A stretch of DNA of 64,000 nucleotides from Panopea generosa (lineage: Eukaryota > Mollusca > Bivalvia > Adapedonta > Hiatellidae): positions 46,072,218 to 46,136,217 of the forward strand of contig CM055909.1 of the NCBI GenBank assembly GCA_029582155.1, read 5' to 3'. This document shows positions 22,564 to 37,819 of the stretch, one piece after another. The notes under the pieces were generated by a model. The model saw nothing but the letters and a program-made list of their open reading frames with translations. It searched no databases and had not been told where the DNA came from. Each line of letters begins with the position of its first letter. The first letter of the stretch is position 1. A program made the translations under genes and the position numbers.

Positions 22564-25500
22564 GTAAGTTATCTTTTAAATGAATTGTTTTAAAATTCTA
22601 ATAAGAATCCACAGCAACAATTTACTAGCATTTTAAACTCTGTATTCATTATAGCTGCTTAATGTGAAATACACGCATACTGGTATATTAATTAAAATAC
22701 ATTTACATAAACCCTCTACCGAAGACGCCCGTGTCTGACTATCAATCCAGTGGTCGTGAGTTCGAATCCCCGCCCGGCAACAGTCTCTGTGATGATTGAT
22801 ATACGTCATTTTGTCTCATTATCATTCGCCTTTCACCGTTGATTCAAGAGGGGATGTAATCAGTTACTTGCGGAGATGGAGTGTGCCCGAATACTGGTTA
22901 ACCTTTCAGGATCCCAGAAAACAGTAGTTAGGTAACCCGTCGTCGTTTAGTCCTCGATGGCAAAAAAATACGATAGATATTCAATCAATCAATCTACCGA
23001 AGACATTGCTGTCATGGTTAAAACTATACTATTGAAGAAGTTTAAATTAAAGAAATTCTTACTTAAGGAAATCCACAAGTAAACTGACGTCATTTTTTTA
23101 TAATCGATTGTGCATGCAAACTGCATTCATTTAATGATAACAAATGAGGGTGCTGCGGTTTTTTTTTAAATATTTTAAAGTAAATATTTCGGGTCATCCG
23201 TGAATGACTAGCCTTTGGTGCCGTCTCTAGATTACTAACCTCCCATCGCTAAGGTCGTTGGCTAGAGTCCCGCTCAGTCAAAACACTGTTTGTCGGAAAG
23301 TCTGCCAGTTACTAGAGGAAGGACGACAGTTCTTCTCAGATTCATTTTTAGGTTTCCCTTCACCAGTAAAAATGAATATGTCATACATTACCTGAAATGA
23401 GTTGAATATTGCGGTAGACTTCACAGACCGTATATACTTTTAACTAATTCTGTATATAGGTGAAAAAATTAATTAATGCTTGATTAAAATATACTCACCT
23501 GAGGTTAAGTACGCATTTTTTTTTTAATACTGGTCTCACCATTTACTTAATTACATGTCAATTGTCAATTGTCACTGTCGTGACAATATTGGTCATTCAA
23601 TTGGTTTGCCAACACCATATTCAGTTACAGCATTAAATAATTAATCAACAGATTTGTATAGTATAAATCCTAATATGATATCTGTGACCGTTGTTATCGT
23701 ATTTTATTTTCTATGTCATATTTGTGAAAAGAAAATCACAAATATACGATAACATTGTTCTAAATAAAGAATTCCGACATTCGTTATCTAACTTGTTTTT
23801 TTTTTATCATTTACATTCGCTTAATTTATTCGAATTTTATCTGAATATATTTATTTTGTGTTCGATGTTTAAATAGTGTTATGTAAGTTTCTTTATATAC
23901 GTGTTGAAGCACATGTAATTGCAATATTGATAACATAGCGACTGATAAGCCTTGTTAGGCTGGGTATTTCTTAACATTGCTTCTAATGTTATAAATCCAA
24001 CATGTATAAAATTGATGTACATGTCACTTTATTAAATAAACAATATTCATTGATTTAAACAAACAAGCGGCTCGACCATTCTTGTAGTTAGATAAATTTA
24101 GCTTTGATAAAAAGGGACATTCAAACATAAGTGGTTTACGCCAGCTTAATATGTTTGTGTTGTTTATTGTATTCAAACCTTATCTGCTCACACACCGCCT
24201 CGTACAAATGTTAACATTTCTAAACTCCTTATTCAATCGGTTTATTTACATATATCATTCAACTCTTAATCGCTTCGTCTAACGATATCTTGGTTTGAGA
24301 TGTTTATATTTTATAGGACATCGCTTCTGAAAACTGTTGAAAGAATAGAAAGAAAAAAATGTTACCCCTATATATATTTTAAAAAAATATTTATCTGTTT
24401 CAAAGTCAATATTGCATTATAAGTTTTATTGAAGGAAATATATTTATAAATTTATAAAATTCGATACAATTTTGTTTTATTGGTAAAAGAACAAATACTA
24501 TACCCATTAAATGTCTGGTTAACAGTCAATCCATAAAGCATGTTGAAACGTTAAGCTTTCGTTGGTGATTAACACTTATGTGGGTTAGTTAGAATCGCAT
24601 TAACTAAATTGAATTAAGTTTGTTTATCAAACATGACCGCGTTTGATATTTAGCGACTTAATGTTGCTGGTCGTGTTTGGTCATCAAAGTCTTCACAGAC
24701 ACAGAAATCTTAATGTAAAATAGTAGATTTCCTTATAAAGAAGTAAAAAATATATTGTTACTTTAGCCCCCGCCCCTTCAACCCTCCCCCACACCACCGA
24801 ATCAACCATTCTTTGAGTATTGCTCATTTTGATGTTCGGTTGTCGCCGCTGTTAGCTAAGAAGTGCATCTCGTGCATTGCATACTCGTGCACGGTTTAGT
24901 CGGGCCCGATTAGCTCTGTCGGTTACGCGTCTGACTATCAATTCAGGGGTCGTGAGTTCGAATCCCCGCCCGACAACAGTCTCCGTGATGATTGATATAC
25001 GACATTGTGTCTCATTGTCATTCGTCTCTTACCGTTGATTCAAGTTAACACTTGCGGAGATTGGATGTGCTCGAGTACAAGTTAAACTTTCCGGATCCCA
25101 GGAAACAGTGGTTAGGTTAACAGATCGTCTGTTGTCATATTTTCACACGTTATCTGTGCGTCCGTACGAGATTAGATTAAATTGTATGTGTATTGTTATG
25201 TTATCTATTAATATATGACTAAAAACTGTTATTATTTAAACTAAGCATAGTTAGCGCTGTCCCAGTGAACAAATCTGAATGTATATCACCAAACTTACCG
25301 TATATAAATAAATTCACTTTCTCCGTTACAGATGATGCATATTTTGCTATCATTCATGATCAGTAACAGAGCCTATCATTCTCTCATCTTGGACACGTGC
25401 TTCAAAGATGTCCTTTTATCAGACATTAATGATATTCTCGGCTGTGAAACATTCCCAAGTATGTTGTAATTGTTTCTAATTTCTTGAAATAATGTCGCTC

Positions 25501-28500
25501 ATTCGTTAGTTTTGGAGAAGAGATCAGTTAGTTTAAATATGTTTTGTTTCCAGTATTTACAGCTTAACCAGTACACTGTTCAAAATATAAACTTAAGGAT
25601 AAGAACGAAAAAATACAAGTATAGAGTTCTTCTCCAACGAATAGTTGAATGGGGTTGGGGGCAGCTGCGTGAGAGGTGGTGCGTGTTTCATAACCACTCA
25701 TGAATTAAATCGATAACACCGTGTCATTTCTTGTACTTCTAAGCGATTCTATAATCAAATATAGTATTATATACAATACAGTTATGTTCAATGCTATGTT
25801 ATTGATATGCAAGTTGACGTAATACATTCAATGTTTTAATTATAGAACAAGACTTATTAAAACACTGCAGTTGTTCTTCCTATTTCACCTAAGTTATTGA
25901 GTAATATCTACATCACATTTGGAATCACATATGGAATTATGTGCATTTTACTTTTAAATTAATATATTAAACGAAATGTTAGTTATACTATTTTAAAAAA
26001 GTTAGACACTATTTGTACTGAAAATATTACTTAAATAGGCGAGTTATCAAATTAATTGTTTTAAGCTGATTTATTTTACATCGATTGTTAAACAACTTGA
26101 TAAAAATACACTCGATGTTTTCGAGGTAGAACCGATACTAAGCATATGCGGAAAAAGTGTCTTGCTCAATGACTCTACGGATAACCATGGCAGAGGATCG
26201 AACCTGCGACCTCGAGCATGGGAATTGATGCTCTATCACATGACCACGCGATCCAAATCAAATAAATTCTGCTTCGATATGTTTTTTTCTGCAAACAGAG
26301 TAAAAATAAGCCCATACTTTATTCTTATTTAAGTACCAATTCGATCTTCTTAATACTTTAATTAATTCCTATTTTATTATTACACGCTCTATAAACATGT
26401 TATAATAAAATCATCGTTTATTGATGGTATGTTCTATGTTTATTGCTTATTATCAAAAAGTGTATTCAAGTTTATTCTTTCAAACTGTTAAATTGTCTCT
26501 CAATCTATTCAGTTTTTATCAAACAAGTACATTCAATTGTTTTCAACGTATAAATATCCTTTGGAAAATTTAATTATATTACAGTTAGGTGGATTGCAGT
26601 TCAATGAATACTTTAATATGTTATATTTATGACTTAACTGTATCAATAAATAATTATTATAATAATAATTACTATTTTAATAAGTCCTGCTGTGTTTATT
26701 ATATAAGCAGATATAACCCTGTTCAGTTCAGTTTAAACTTATGTTTTTTACTTCGGGTGTGAAACACGTTCTTCCAACTTAGACAAATCACACTCGAAGT
26801 CTTCATGGATAGTACAAGTGATAAGCTTATGCCAAAAAAAAATGTCTTGCTCATGGACACCACATACAGCCGCGACGGAGGATCGAACCCACGACCCTCC
26901 AATCATGGGTTCGGTTCTCTGCCACCAGACTGTGCGTACACTAAAGTAATGTTCTATTTATCCATATATACACACAACCAATTAAATGAAATGTTAAAAA
27001 CCTAAAACATTATATAACTTATTATCAGACGTACATGTATATGTATATCTCATGTTATACGAGACTATAAATTGAGCATATCTAATTTTACACATAATTA
27101 ACGGTTCATTTTATGAGACTTCATATTCATGTGGTACAGTAGTAGTATTTCAATAGCATTTAAAAACTCGATTACATGCTTACTACACCCTTTTTTTTAT
27201 TTATATATAATAGTTAACATGACCCGTCACCAGCATGCATTATCAGATATCATTCATTACGTCGAGATTAACCAGATTTTAAGCACTCGGTAAAAAGTTT
27301 TATATTGTACACGACACATACAATAAAACGAGCATACGCAATCTTTGTTTGATTGAAATGTTCTCGCTATATTACATAGTCGATATAATCTTACGACCAG
27401 CCAGTACAAAATCTTTAAATATATTTGATTAAGACTACATATTTAATGTTGGCAATTAATACATAGCGCTGTATGTGACATGTTCAATTGAATACAGGAT
27501 TGAACTTTTGGCATTATAGTATGTACTCGTGATACTAAAGTCGCCCGTTAGATTGATTTTTTACACGATCGTATTAAGTAAATAACTTCTTTAGAATAAA
27601 TATAATAGTATGCAAAAAGCTGTTTAAGCACATTGACGACGTTTTGACGTTTTTTTAAGTGTTTTTGATACCAATGCGTGCGTGCGTTAACCGCAATTCT
27701 CGATACATGATATGATGCTTAATTAGGCATATAAATATTTATTGGTGGCTGAATTCGCGTAGAAGCACCATCGTTCCGTCAATAACTGGCAGCAAACAAT
27801 CTCACATATATTTTAAGACCGAGATGGGTTCGAACCTATGACCTCTGCGATGAGATATAAGAGGTCATTAGACAATATCACCTTAGATCGCTCGGCAACG
27901 TAGCATAAATGTAATGTTAGTTGAATCCTAAAATTTGAATCTTTTATACAAAGTGTTTTATTTTAAACATTCTTGCAATCTACATTCTGCTCAGGTTTAT
28001 ATTTAATTTAATGTCATTCCACATCAATGAGATCGCTGTCTCTACAATATAACACATAATTTTAAATAAGCCATACAAACTATGATAAACATAAAATATC
28101 AGACAATACTGCTTTCGTCAACTCGAATATCGTTTTGTCTAGCTTTATCATGTGTCCATATATTTACTTTCTATCACCTTGGCAACACTTACTCCATATG
28201 CGGTTACTGTGTAAGCGACAAAGCGTCTTTCTTTGTTGATTGCATTGGAGGTAATATTAATATGATTATATATATCGCCAAAGGCAAACGAAATGTTTCC
28301 TTTGTAGTAAAATACCGTGACATAAAAGAAATGTTTAGAAAACTTAAAGAGCAGTTTTGTACGATACGTTATGTACAGTTAAACGAAAACAAGAAAAAAA
28401 CCACATGAAAACACTTGTCTTTGCCTGTAAATCTATTTTTTTAAGCTCAAAATATTTCTCTCGTTATTTGAAGTAATTTTTTTTATCGTTACCAAGCTAA

Positions 28501-31500
28501 TATATTTGTCTTTATAAATATTTCAAATATAGTATCATTGTAACTATTATTTTGAAGAAAGGAAATAAAAACATTATTGTAATTACTGTTCATTTTCAAA
28601 AATAGTAATAACATCGGGAAATGTGAACATAATTTACTTTCTGAGCTCATTTTGAAATACGTTCCATTGTGAAAGAAAGAGAAAAAATTAATCCAATTAA
28701 TTAAATAAATATACAGAAAATTAGAGACCACCTGGTTTACATCCATGCATTATCCAGACTAAGATGAATTGGTAGATAACATCGATACATGTTCGCCATG
28801 TATTCATTAAGATTTGTTTTTAATGTCTTGATATTTAAATTGAAAGAGTTTAAAAATGGTACTAGAAGCTTCGTCGCTTGACGCTCAGCATTTTGAGGAG
28901 AGTTCTAGGTCTGGTCGGCCCGGTGTCAGTAAATTGTGACTGGGTGGGGTATCATACCATGTGTTTGCGGCACGATACTCCAGTGTGACAGCGCTTAGAA
29001 TACTGTCTCAAGTAGACAACGTCGCGATATGACTGACAAATTGTTGAAAGCGACGCTAAACACCAAACAACAACATTTAAATTGATCCACGGATTGGCAA
29101 TGTTTCCATTTTATTCAACTATGAGTTGAACATTAAATTTGATTCTTATAAAATAATCTCTTGAATATTCTCATTAGTTTGTTTACACTTAACTCAAATG
29201 CTATAAAATAATCACTTAACGTATTCATGTGTACTTATTACGTATGTGTTTCAGCGAGCTCTATATGAACGTGGAAAGAAGAGAGACACGGTTTGACCCA
29301 AAGGGCAGGTTTACCACCACACCAAAGATGGTAAGTCAATCACAGTCAGTCAAAAAAAATTACGTTGTTTCCTAAACGTATTTTTTTATTTTTTCAAAAC
29401 AACGTAATTTTGAAATAAGTTCAATTATCCATAGACTATCAAACTAGTATACTTAAATTTGTTTGACTTCACTCGCATTTAATGCAACCGTTACTACTTG
29501 TCGCTTACAAACGGTTCAATGTTACATTTCTTAAATGCCACAATAAATATTTCAATGTTACAAAGAAGCTTAATATCAACATTTCACCACGTAATTTGTA
29601 CTTTGAAAACATCACAGTTTATCACCTGTAGTGTAGGTACCGTAAATAATGAACTATATTATCAACAGAAGACGTAGCTTTCAATACATTAACAGCAGCA
29701 ACAAGGACAGCAAAAGCATAATACATATACATGATACCTATGATAAATATGACAAGTAAAACATCATAACAGAAGGAATGACAGCAGGGGTTACAGTACT
29801 AAAGGAACAAACGACGCCACTAGGGAGCTTAAACCTGATTATTGTGTGCGTCCAACCTCGCTCTTATCCCATCAAATCATAATACGAGACAAAGCTTATA
29901 GATAAATTCTTAAATATGAGATTGCTTCACTTGTCTCAAAATTATAGATTCTATTTGGTGATTTCTAAACATACTATGTTAAGTATACTGTGGCACAATA
30001 TTCACCAATCTAGCGTTAGGCTTTTCGTAATCTATTATCACAATATCTGAACATTAAAATCACTAAGTACTCAATACTTGGTTTAGTTAATGTTATTATA
30101 GACATGTTTTAATAATGTGACCATGTAAATAAGCGCCGTGGTCTAGAATAAAATAATATACTTAAGTGTACATAACATAGCATAAGACCTGTAAACACAG
30201 CGTAATGTTGGCTGTGTTTAGCAACACATATATATAGTTATACCTATTACCGCGAGTCTAAAACTTCATCAACCATGTAAATAACGACATCAGTAATAAA
30301 CTGTAATAAAGTTACTGTATTGTCTTAAAACTTTTTTCTAAACGTTATTTCTTGTAAATATACCTTTGAAAATGATAAACTCAAGAAAAGACAGTGGTTA
30401 TCTATGATACACAGTCGGCCATTTTTTTCTGGTATAACTATTACCGCGATTCGGCCATGCAGACAGTTAGAAATGGTGTCATCAGGAAAAATACTGATGC
30501 TGGATTAAATTTTGAAATAATTTTAAGCAAGTACTGTATGAAAAATATAGTTATAGCGGAAACAGTGCGTTTGTACACTTAGGATTCTTTACACTTATTG
30601 TAGTTTTGCTAAAAAGAGGGCACAAAAAATGTTGAACCCCTCCCAAGGAATCTTATTGGTGTACAGTATTTTAAGTACACCCATCAATTTCAATTGTTTT
30701 TTTTGTTCCCAGGTAAGAAATTGTTAGTGCGTATGTGTGAAATAATGCTATTATACGGGTATTCGCGATAATACCTATATCGCGGTATTATGTATATAAG
30801 GGATACCTTGTCGAGTATTGACCGTGTTTAGTGCAATGTAACGAAAGACTTAGTTCAGACCAATACATTATTGACTTTTGTGCTCTTTGTAACATACAAC
30901 ATATTTAAATGGCAACAGAAGCATTTTCTAGACTAAATACATCACAATTGTGACACATTTTCGTTTCAGCACAAATATGACTTTCTATATAAGGTGTTAG
31001 ATTCTACTGTGTTAGAATCCCAACATAGAAGGTCTCGCCACACCAAAACAGAGAGTTCAAGGCCGAAAACATCTGTAAAGGTACATAAAACTATAAAATA
31101 CTATATAAAGTGGTTGTGACACGATCAGAGAACTACAATGTGAAACAATTATCTCTTTTTCTTCAATTTTTTAAAAAAATGCCTTTTTCAAGAAAATATC
31201 AGTGTTTTCTAACTGCATAGGATATGTGTTTGTCGTATTGTTAACCATTATAACTTTAAAACAGCATATCTTGTCAACATCAAAATAAGCTCTTGGTGGT
31301 GGAATTGGTTATTACTTAGAATTTAAAAATACATGGCGGTGGAATTGTGTTGAACTATATCTATATGTCATGCATGGTGTTAAACTATGCACGCATTGAA
31401 ATATATTTCAGTTTTAAATCCTTTCTTTATAATATAGAACTATCAAATGCTCCAGAATGTGAAATACTGCTACACAATTTAACGAATCGTCATGTTTCAT

Positions 31501-34500
31501 TCTTATGTTATTTGTTTAACCATCCAGTATGTTTATTTGTTTAATTGTTTTATTCTTGGCATGTTATTGTTTCATTACCAACCGCATAACGACCAGTAAA
31601 TGTTTTCTCTACAGTCCCCTGACAGGTCCAAATCTTCACGAAAGTCATCGGAGCGGGCAAAATCTAGTCTGGTTCGATCTTCCGTTAGTCCGAAACGAGA
31701 ACGAAGACAGAACCGACGAGTTGTGTCGCCCGGACCATCTGAGAAAAAACGAAAAAAAGATGATAAGTAAGTCTCACGTTTGTCTCATTTTAATGACCTG
31801 TATTGAAACAATTATTTTCTTTTTTTTTTCATTTGTCCTTCTGTGTCTATAAGTACGGAACTTCAATTATATAAATTATTTAAACTTTAGATTAGTCAAC
31901 GTAATGAAACTGCCGTCAAATAAGCAAATCCTGTTTTAATTAGTATGCTATGTTTCTTTTTGGTTTTTTTCTGTAGTGTGGGGTTATTTTTATTCCTTTT
32001 GCTGTTCATTTATTTTGTTTAGAGATAGAGGATTATATCATGTTGTCATTCTCATAAACAAAAAATGAGGGACAAAGTATTTTGCACCAAGAATAAAATC
32101 AAAATTAGTGAAAACGGAATACTGTTAAACCTCGTGCGGGGCGGGGCGGAACGGGAACCGGAAGTTGTGTTATGCTATATTGTTTGCTTACGTAGTATCA
32201 ACTGATTTTCATGGCGACTGTCTTGCGTGCTGCGTGGTTGCCGTAAAACACTAATTTATTTCACTCATGACACTTGCCAAGTCTGGTTAAACGGAATATT
32301 TCATAGTTATCATTGCAAAAAAAACAACAGTTTTGGAGATTTGTTATTCATTATTATGCCAACTGTCTGCTGTTACAGTTCTATAATTGAAACTAGTTTT
32401 GTTGTTATACTCAGAACCCTTTCCGGTGTTTTTGTAAATAAGTCTTACATTTTTTAATATGTGTTATATACACCATTCTTTAAATGTGCTAACTATCACA
32501 ACAGCAAGGATCAACAACAAGTAAAGTACTGACATGATGTTTATTATCAATATTTCATTACTGTTTGGTTTGTTATGATATATACCGACATTTTATATAA
32601 ATAAAGTCTATGCTTCTTGTGTAAGCTTTATATAAAGCCCAGGATTAATGATTCAATTCGACTGCATCGCTGTCAAAATATGTCTGAGTTCTATATGTAT
32701 ACTAAACTAAATTATAACAAATGAGACGTTTTGCTCATACGATATTCGATGTTAATGCCAAACAACTACAGATATTAAATGTCATACTCCACGTAATGAC
32801 TGTGAAGGAAAATGTGTGTAAAGCATTTATAGAACTTGCATAAAGTCATTTAAATCTGTTTATCACTTAATGGGCAAACGATTGCAGATATGATACATAG
32901 TGCCCATGAGGTGATAATTGCTAAATATAATAGACTTAATTATAAAACAGTACAGAACATTACTTTATTTTGTCATTACAAAGTTTTTCACCATAAATGG
33001 CATATTCACATACATAACCAAATACATAAGTCGCATACAAAAGTACATATCAATAGTAAATACAAACATTTTAGAAAATATGGTAGTAATAGTGAGAGTG
33101 TATAACATGGCTGGTTGACTTGTTATTCACATATGAGTATTACTAATATAATCACAAATCTTATCTAATGAGCTATTTGCATTAAGCATCTGTCCTCGCA
33201 CTGTAAATGCTTTGATAACAAATGAGACATTTTTGTTTATACTGTAGTCTATGTAAAGGCCAAGCAGCTATAACTATTGGATACTACACATCACATGACA
33301 ACTGGGAAAGAAATATAAATAAAACTGTTATAGAACATACATAAGGTCCTTAAACTATCACGACATGGATAACAATTGCTAACATGACACAAGATGTCCA
33401 CGAGGTGACAATGATAAACGTACACATTAAAAAAACACATTAAAACCTCGGAACACGATTCCGAATATTTGTCTTTATCAGCATTTGTGGAACTATTGGA
33501 TACACCAGGTCTCGGTGAAATAGAAAAACTATCGCTTTTCGTTTGTTGAGACTAAGATTGTTATGATAGCTATAAAACGTCAATTTAATAATCAAATAAA
33601 GTTGACATGGGAAGAGGACATGCTTGCCATTTTATGACTAATATGGCTTTGTTCTCGCAAACAAATCAACATTTTTAGCATCGCTTGAGACAATAATGTA
33701 AATAAAATAGATACCGCAATAGCCTTTAATCAAACAATTTAAGTGGCGTATACTTGTTATTATGTAGTTTGAGTACTTTGGCAAACAGAGGGTTTATTCT
33801 AAATAGTTACGATAAGGCGCTGTTAACTTAATATTTTCGATACATTAAAGTCAATTACAGGACATTACCTAGCTTAAACACGGGTTATATTTTTGATATT
33901 GCCCATCATCACATTTGAATGAAATGAAACTGAATTACAATTTAAAAATTAAACCTTTTTAATCATTATTGTTTAAATTGAATTAATTAACGCATGTTGT
34001 TTTGTTTTGCAAATTATAACGTGTTTAACTATATTTGTATATTATTGTGACATTGTAATCTGATGGGAAACTATATTTAAATCAAACAAACAACAAACAC
34101 AGAAACAAATATTTTATTAGGCAGAAAACCGCACTTGCGTGTATATAACCAACACAAATATAGCAACTGTTACAGAATAGTGAAAACATGAAAATAAGGT
34201 TATAAATAAAATAACTAAATAAAGTTGATGAATGTTAGCTAAATATATTTAACAATCATAGTTATGTTATTTATGTATTAATCTACTGCAATTATAAGAT
34301 TTTGTTTTAAACTTTTTTAACTTTGATTGCGAAGCATGTAATTACAATTATTACAAATCACATTCGAAGTCATCCTGGATAGAACCAATACTAAGCATAT
34401 GCAGAAAAGTATCTTACTTAAATACACCACACAAACACCACACATAGCAGTGACGGCCGAACCCTCGACCCTTCGACCATGGGACCGGTGCTTTATAACT

Positions 34501-37500
34501 GGACCACGCGCTCCTGTATCTTAAGGCTTGATGACTGGAAGTTAAGTTCTCCTATTTACTTTAAGATGGAAGGCACACATTTTGATAAATTGTTTATTGT
34601 TTAAGTACATTGAGAACAATCCTCGGAACTAATTTTCATCACACTGTAAAGTACAAACGTATCTGAAAGGTGCATATTAAGTGAACCATGACTGTGTGGC
34701 CGCATATTGCACAAACAAGTCATTATAATCATGTATCCGAACACTTAATGCAGTTTGAGAACAATCCTCGGAACTCATTTTCATCACACTGTAAAGTACA
34801 AACGTATCTGAAAGGCGCATATTAAGTGAACCATGACTGTGTGGCCGCATATTGCACAAACAAGTCATTATAATCATGTATCTGAACACTTAATGCAGTT
34901 TGAGAACAATCCTCGGAACTCATTTTCATCATACTGTATAGTACAAACGTATCTGAAAGGTGCATATTAAGTGAATCATGACTGTGTGGCCGTATATTGC
35001 ACAAACAAGTCATTAGAATCATGTATCTGAACACTTAATGCAGTTTGAGAACAATCCTCGGAACTCATTTTCATCATACTGTATAGTACAAACGTATCTG
35101 AAAGGCGCATATTAAGTGAACCATGACTGTGTGGCCGCATATTGCACAAACAAGTCATTAGAATCATGTATCTGAACACTTAATGCAGTTTGAGAACAAT
35201 CCTCGGAACTCATTTTCATCATACTGTATAGTACAAACGTATCTGAAAGGTGCATATTAAGTGAATCATGACTGTGTGGCCGTATATTGCACAAACAAGT
35301 CATTAGAATCATGTATCTGAACACTGAATGCAGTTTGAGAACAATCCTCGGAACTCATTTTCATCATACTGTATAGTACAAACGTATCTGAAAGGTGCAT
35401 ATTAAGTGAACCATGACTGTGTGGCCGCATATTGCACAAACAAGTCATTATAATCATGTATCCGAACACTTAATGCAGTTTGAGAACAATCCTCGGAAAT
35501 CATTTTCATCACATTGTATAGTACAAAAGTATCAGAAAGGCGCATATTAAGTGAATCATGACTGTGTGGCCGCATATTGCACAAACAAGTCATTAGAATC
35601 ATGTATCTGAACACTTAATGCAGTTTGGGAACAATCCTCGGAACTCATTTTCATCATACTGTATAGTACAAACGTATCTGAAAGGTGCATATTAAGTGAA
35701 CCATGACTGTGTGGCCGCATATTGCACAAACAAGTCATTATAATCATGTATCAGAACACTTAATGCAATTTGAAAACAATCCTCGGAACTCATTTTCATA
35801 ACACTGTATAGTTGTACAAAAGTATTTGCTTAATTAAGAGATGTAACTTCATACCGGAAGCAAACTCATTTCCGATTCTCGTACACAACATATGTTCGAT
35901 GGAAATCTTAACTGGAAATAATCCCTTGAAATCAATAATAGTACCTCAAGCGACAAGTTATTATACTACACAAGTCTAAAAATAGGTTTTATTCTTAAAA
36001 AAATAATTGAAACGAATGTTATTTCTAGGTATTACTCCATACATCAGTGCACGGCATCGCTTTCGGCATCTGTTGTCGAATACTGATAGATAATTATATA
36101 TACTAGTGTAAATATAACATATATATATTAAAATAACTAAGTCTATAACTCTTAACAAATAAATAAGTGACAAAAGTGTTTATAAACGGAACATTGCACA
36201 AAAGACTCGGAAATAATCCTTTGTACGGAAATGCCGACAGGTTCTATGTGACATCACGTGACACGTCCCGTAAATCGATATGTTACATACCAAGTATGAA
36301 CTTGATATAAACGTATGCTAATTAAACACTTGATAAAGAATATATTTAATGATGTTTATGTGTTGTTTTTTTTTAAACAATGCACGCTAAATTAATCGGT
36401 AGAAAGAATGATGTATTTTTCAATAAATGATATACAATAGAACTTCGATGCCTCGAACCCTCAGGACTGGTTATTCGAGCCAAGATTTGTTCAGCGTCAT
36501 ACCATACACGTACATACATCTAAATAAAAAATCGGCAAGTGGTCCGAGCTATATATGGTGATCCAGCCAGTGAAGTTTTACTGTACTTTTCATTAGTTAT
36601 AACTACAGTAACAATTTTCTGTTGATTCTAAATCTTAGTAAACTGTTCGTGTCGTACCGGACATTTTGGTCAAGCGTATTAGCTACATTAGTCGGTGATA
36701 TTAGTCGGTGACCCCAATACTTATATCCATACTCCAAATAGAGAGTGATTGTATTTTTGTCATTCAACAAACAAACTAATGTGACTTGGGTTATTTAAGC
36801 AATTGAAATATGTCACTTAACAATAATTCCAATCTCACTTTCATATATGTATTGAATCATTTTCATTGGACAACATCAATTTTTTAAAGACTTTTATTTT
36901 TCGATAAAACCCCTGGCGCGGGACTACTTTTTACGTTATTCGTGTTAACAAAAAAAGTACGACATTTTGATGGTCGGTTCAATATAATACGAACGAAAAT
37001 GACGTGCACCACGGCTCGGCGCTTTTTTCAATAAGATACAACAACAAAATGTTAGCTATGTTTATTTGGTTTATTGTTTTAATGATTTCTTTGGTTCAGC
37101 GATTTTAATCGGGCGCCACAATCAGACCAATGGTTGTTTTGAGAAACAATGAAAAGGGTTATAAACTATTTATATTTGAGATGTAACGGTACAATATATT
37201 GAACCACTGAACATAACCCTGGTCTACCGAACGTGATTGCTAGTCGTTTACAAAACTTCCCACAGACCAATTTATTCAACATGAAAAAAAGAAATAAAAA
37301 CATGTACAGCTCAGAAGCAGGCCATCGTGAGACAGCGTAAATACACAAATCTGTCCCATTAAAGTCATTTAAAACGTTCCAAATTCGGATTCGCCATCAA
37401 TTCATGAGCGTGGATGACCTTCGTAAATGTTGACACATTTATGATTTAAAAATTCGTAGACAAAAACCTTAACAATGACGTCAGCTTCGACACTGTGTGG

Positions 37501-37769
37501 GTATTTCAGTGAATAATCATTTTTTTATTTATCCAAATCGGGAGATAAAAGGCGGGTGTTTAATGTTTTCACCTCAAAATATTTCGTGATTTTACAATAA
37601 ACCAACCATTGTTGCAGAGTTCAGCTGATAACGGAAACAATAACCGTTACGATAATATTGAATATCAGATCTAGTGAATTTAATGTCGCTCAGTACAAAG
37701 TTGTTGTTTTTCCTTCACGTTTACTTTGCGGCGGCTAGTTTAAATTTCCATTCACTTGACGAGCAAATT

Positions 37770-37819
<50 letters not shown>

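Noticed and set aside
24900-24975. Possible real tRNA gene
   Set aside because: The fold is good, but the segment is followed by the same body as other family-B SINE copies.
28082-28408. 108-codon plus-strand frame in intron 1
   Set aside because: No recognisable domain and no splice phase with the surrounding gene; consistent with chance in AT-rich DNA.
34677-35747. Seven overlapping 63-70-codon minus-strand frames starting MFRYMI-like or MIIMT-like
   Set aside because: All arise from the 145-bp array and repeat with its period in changing frames; no coding evidence.
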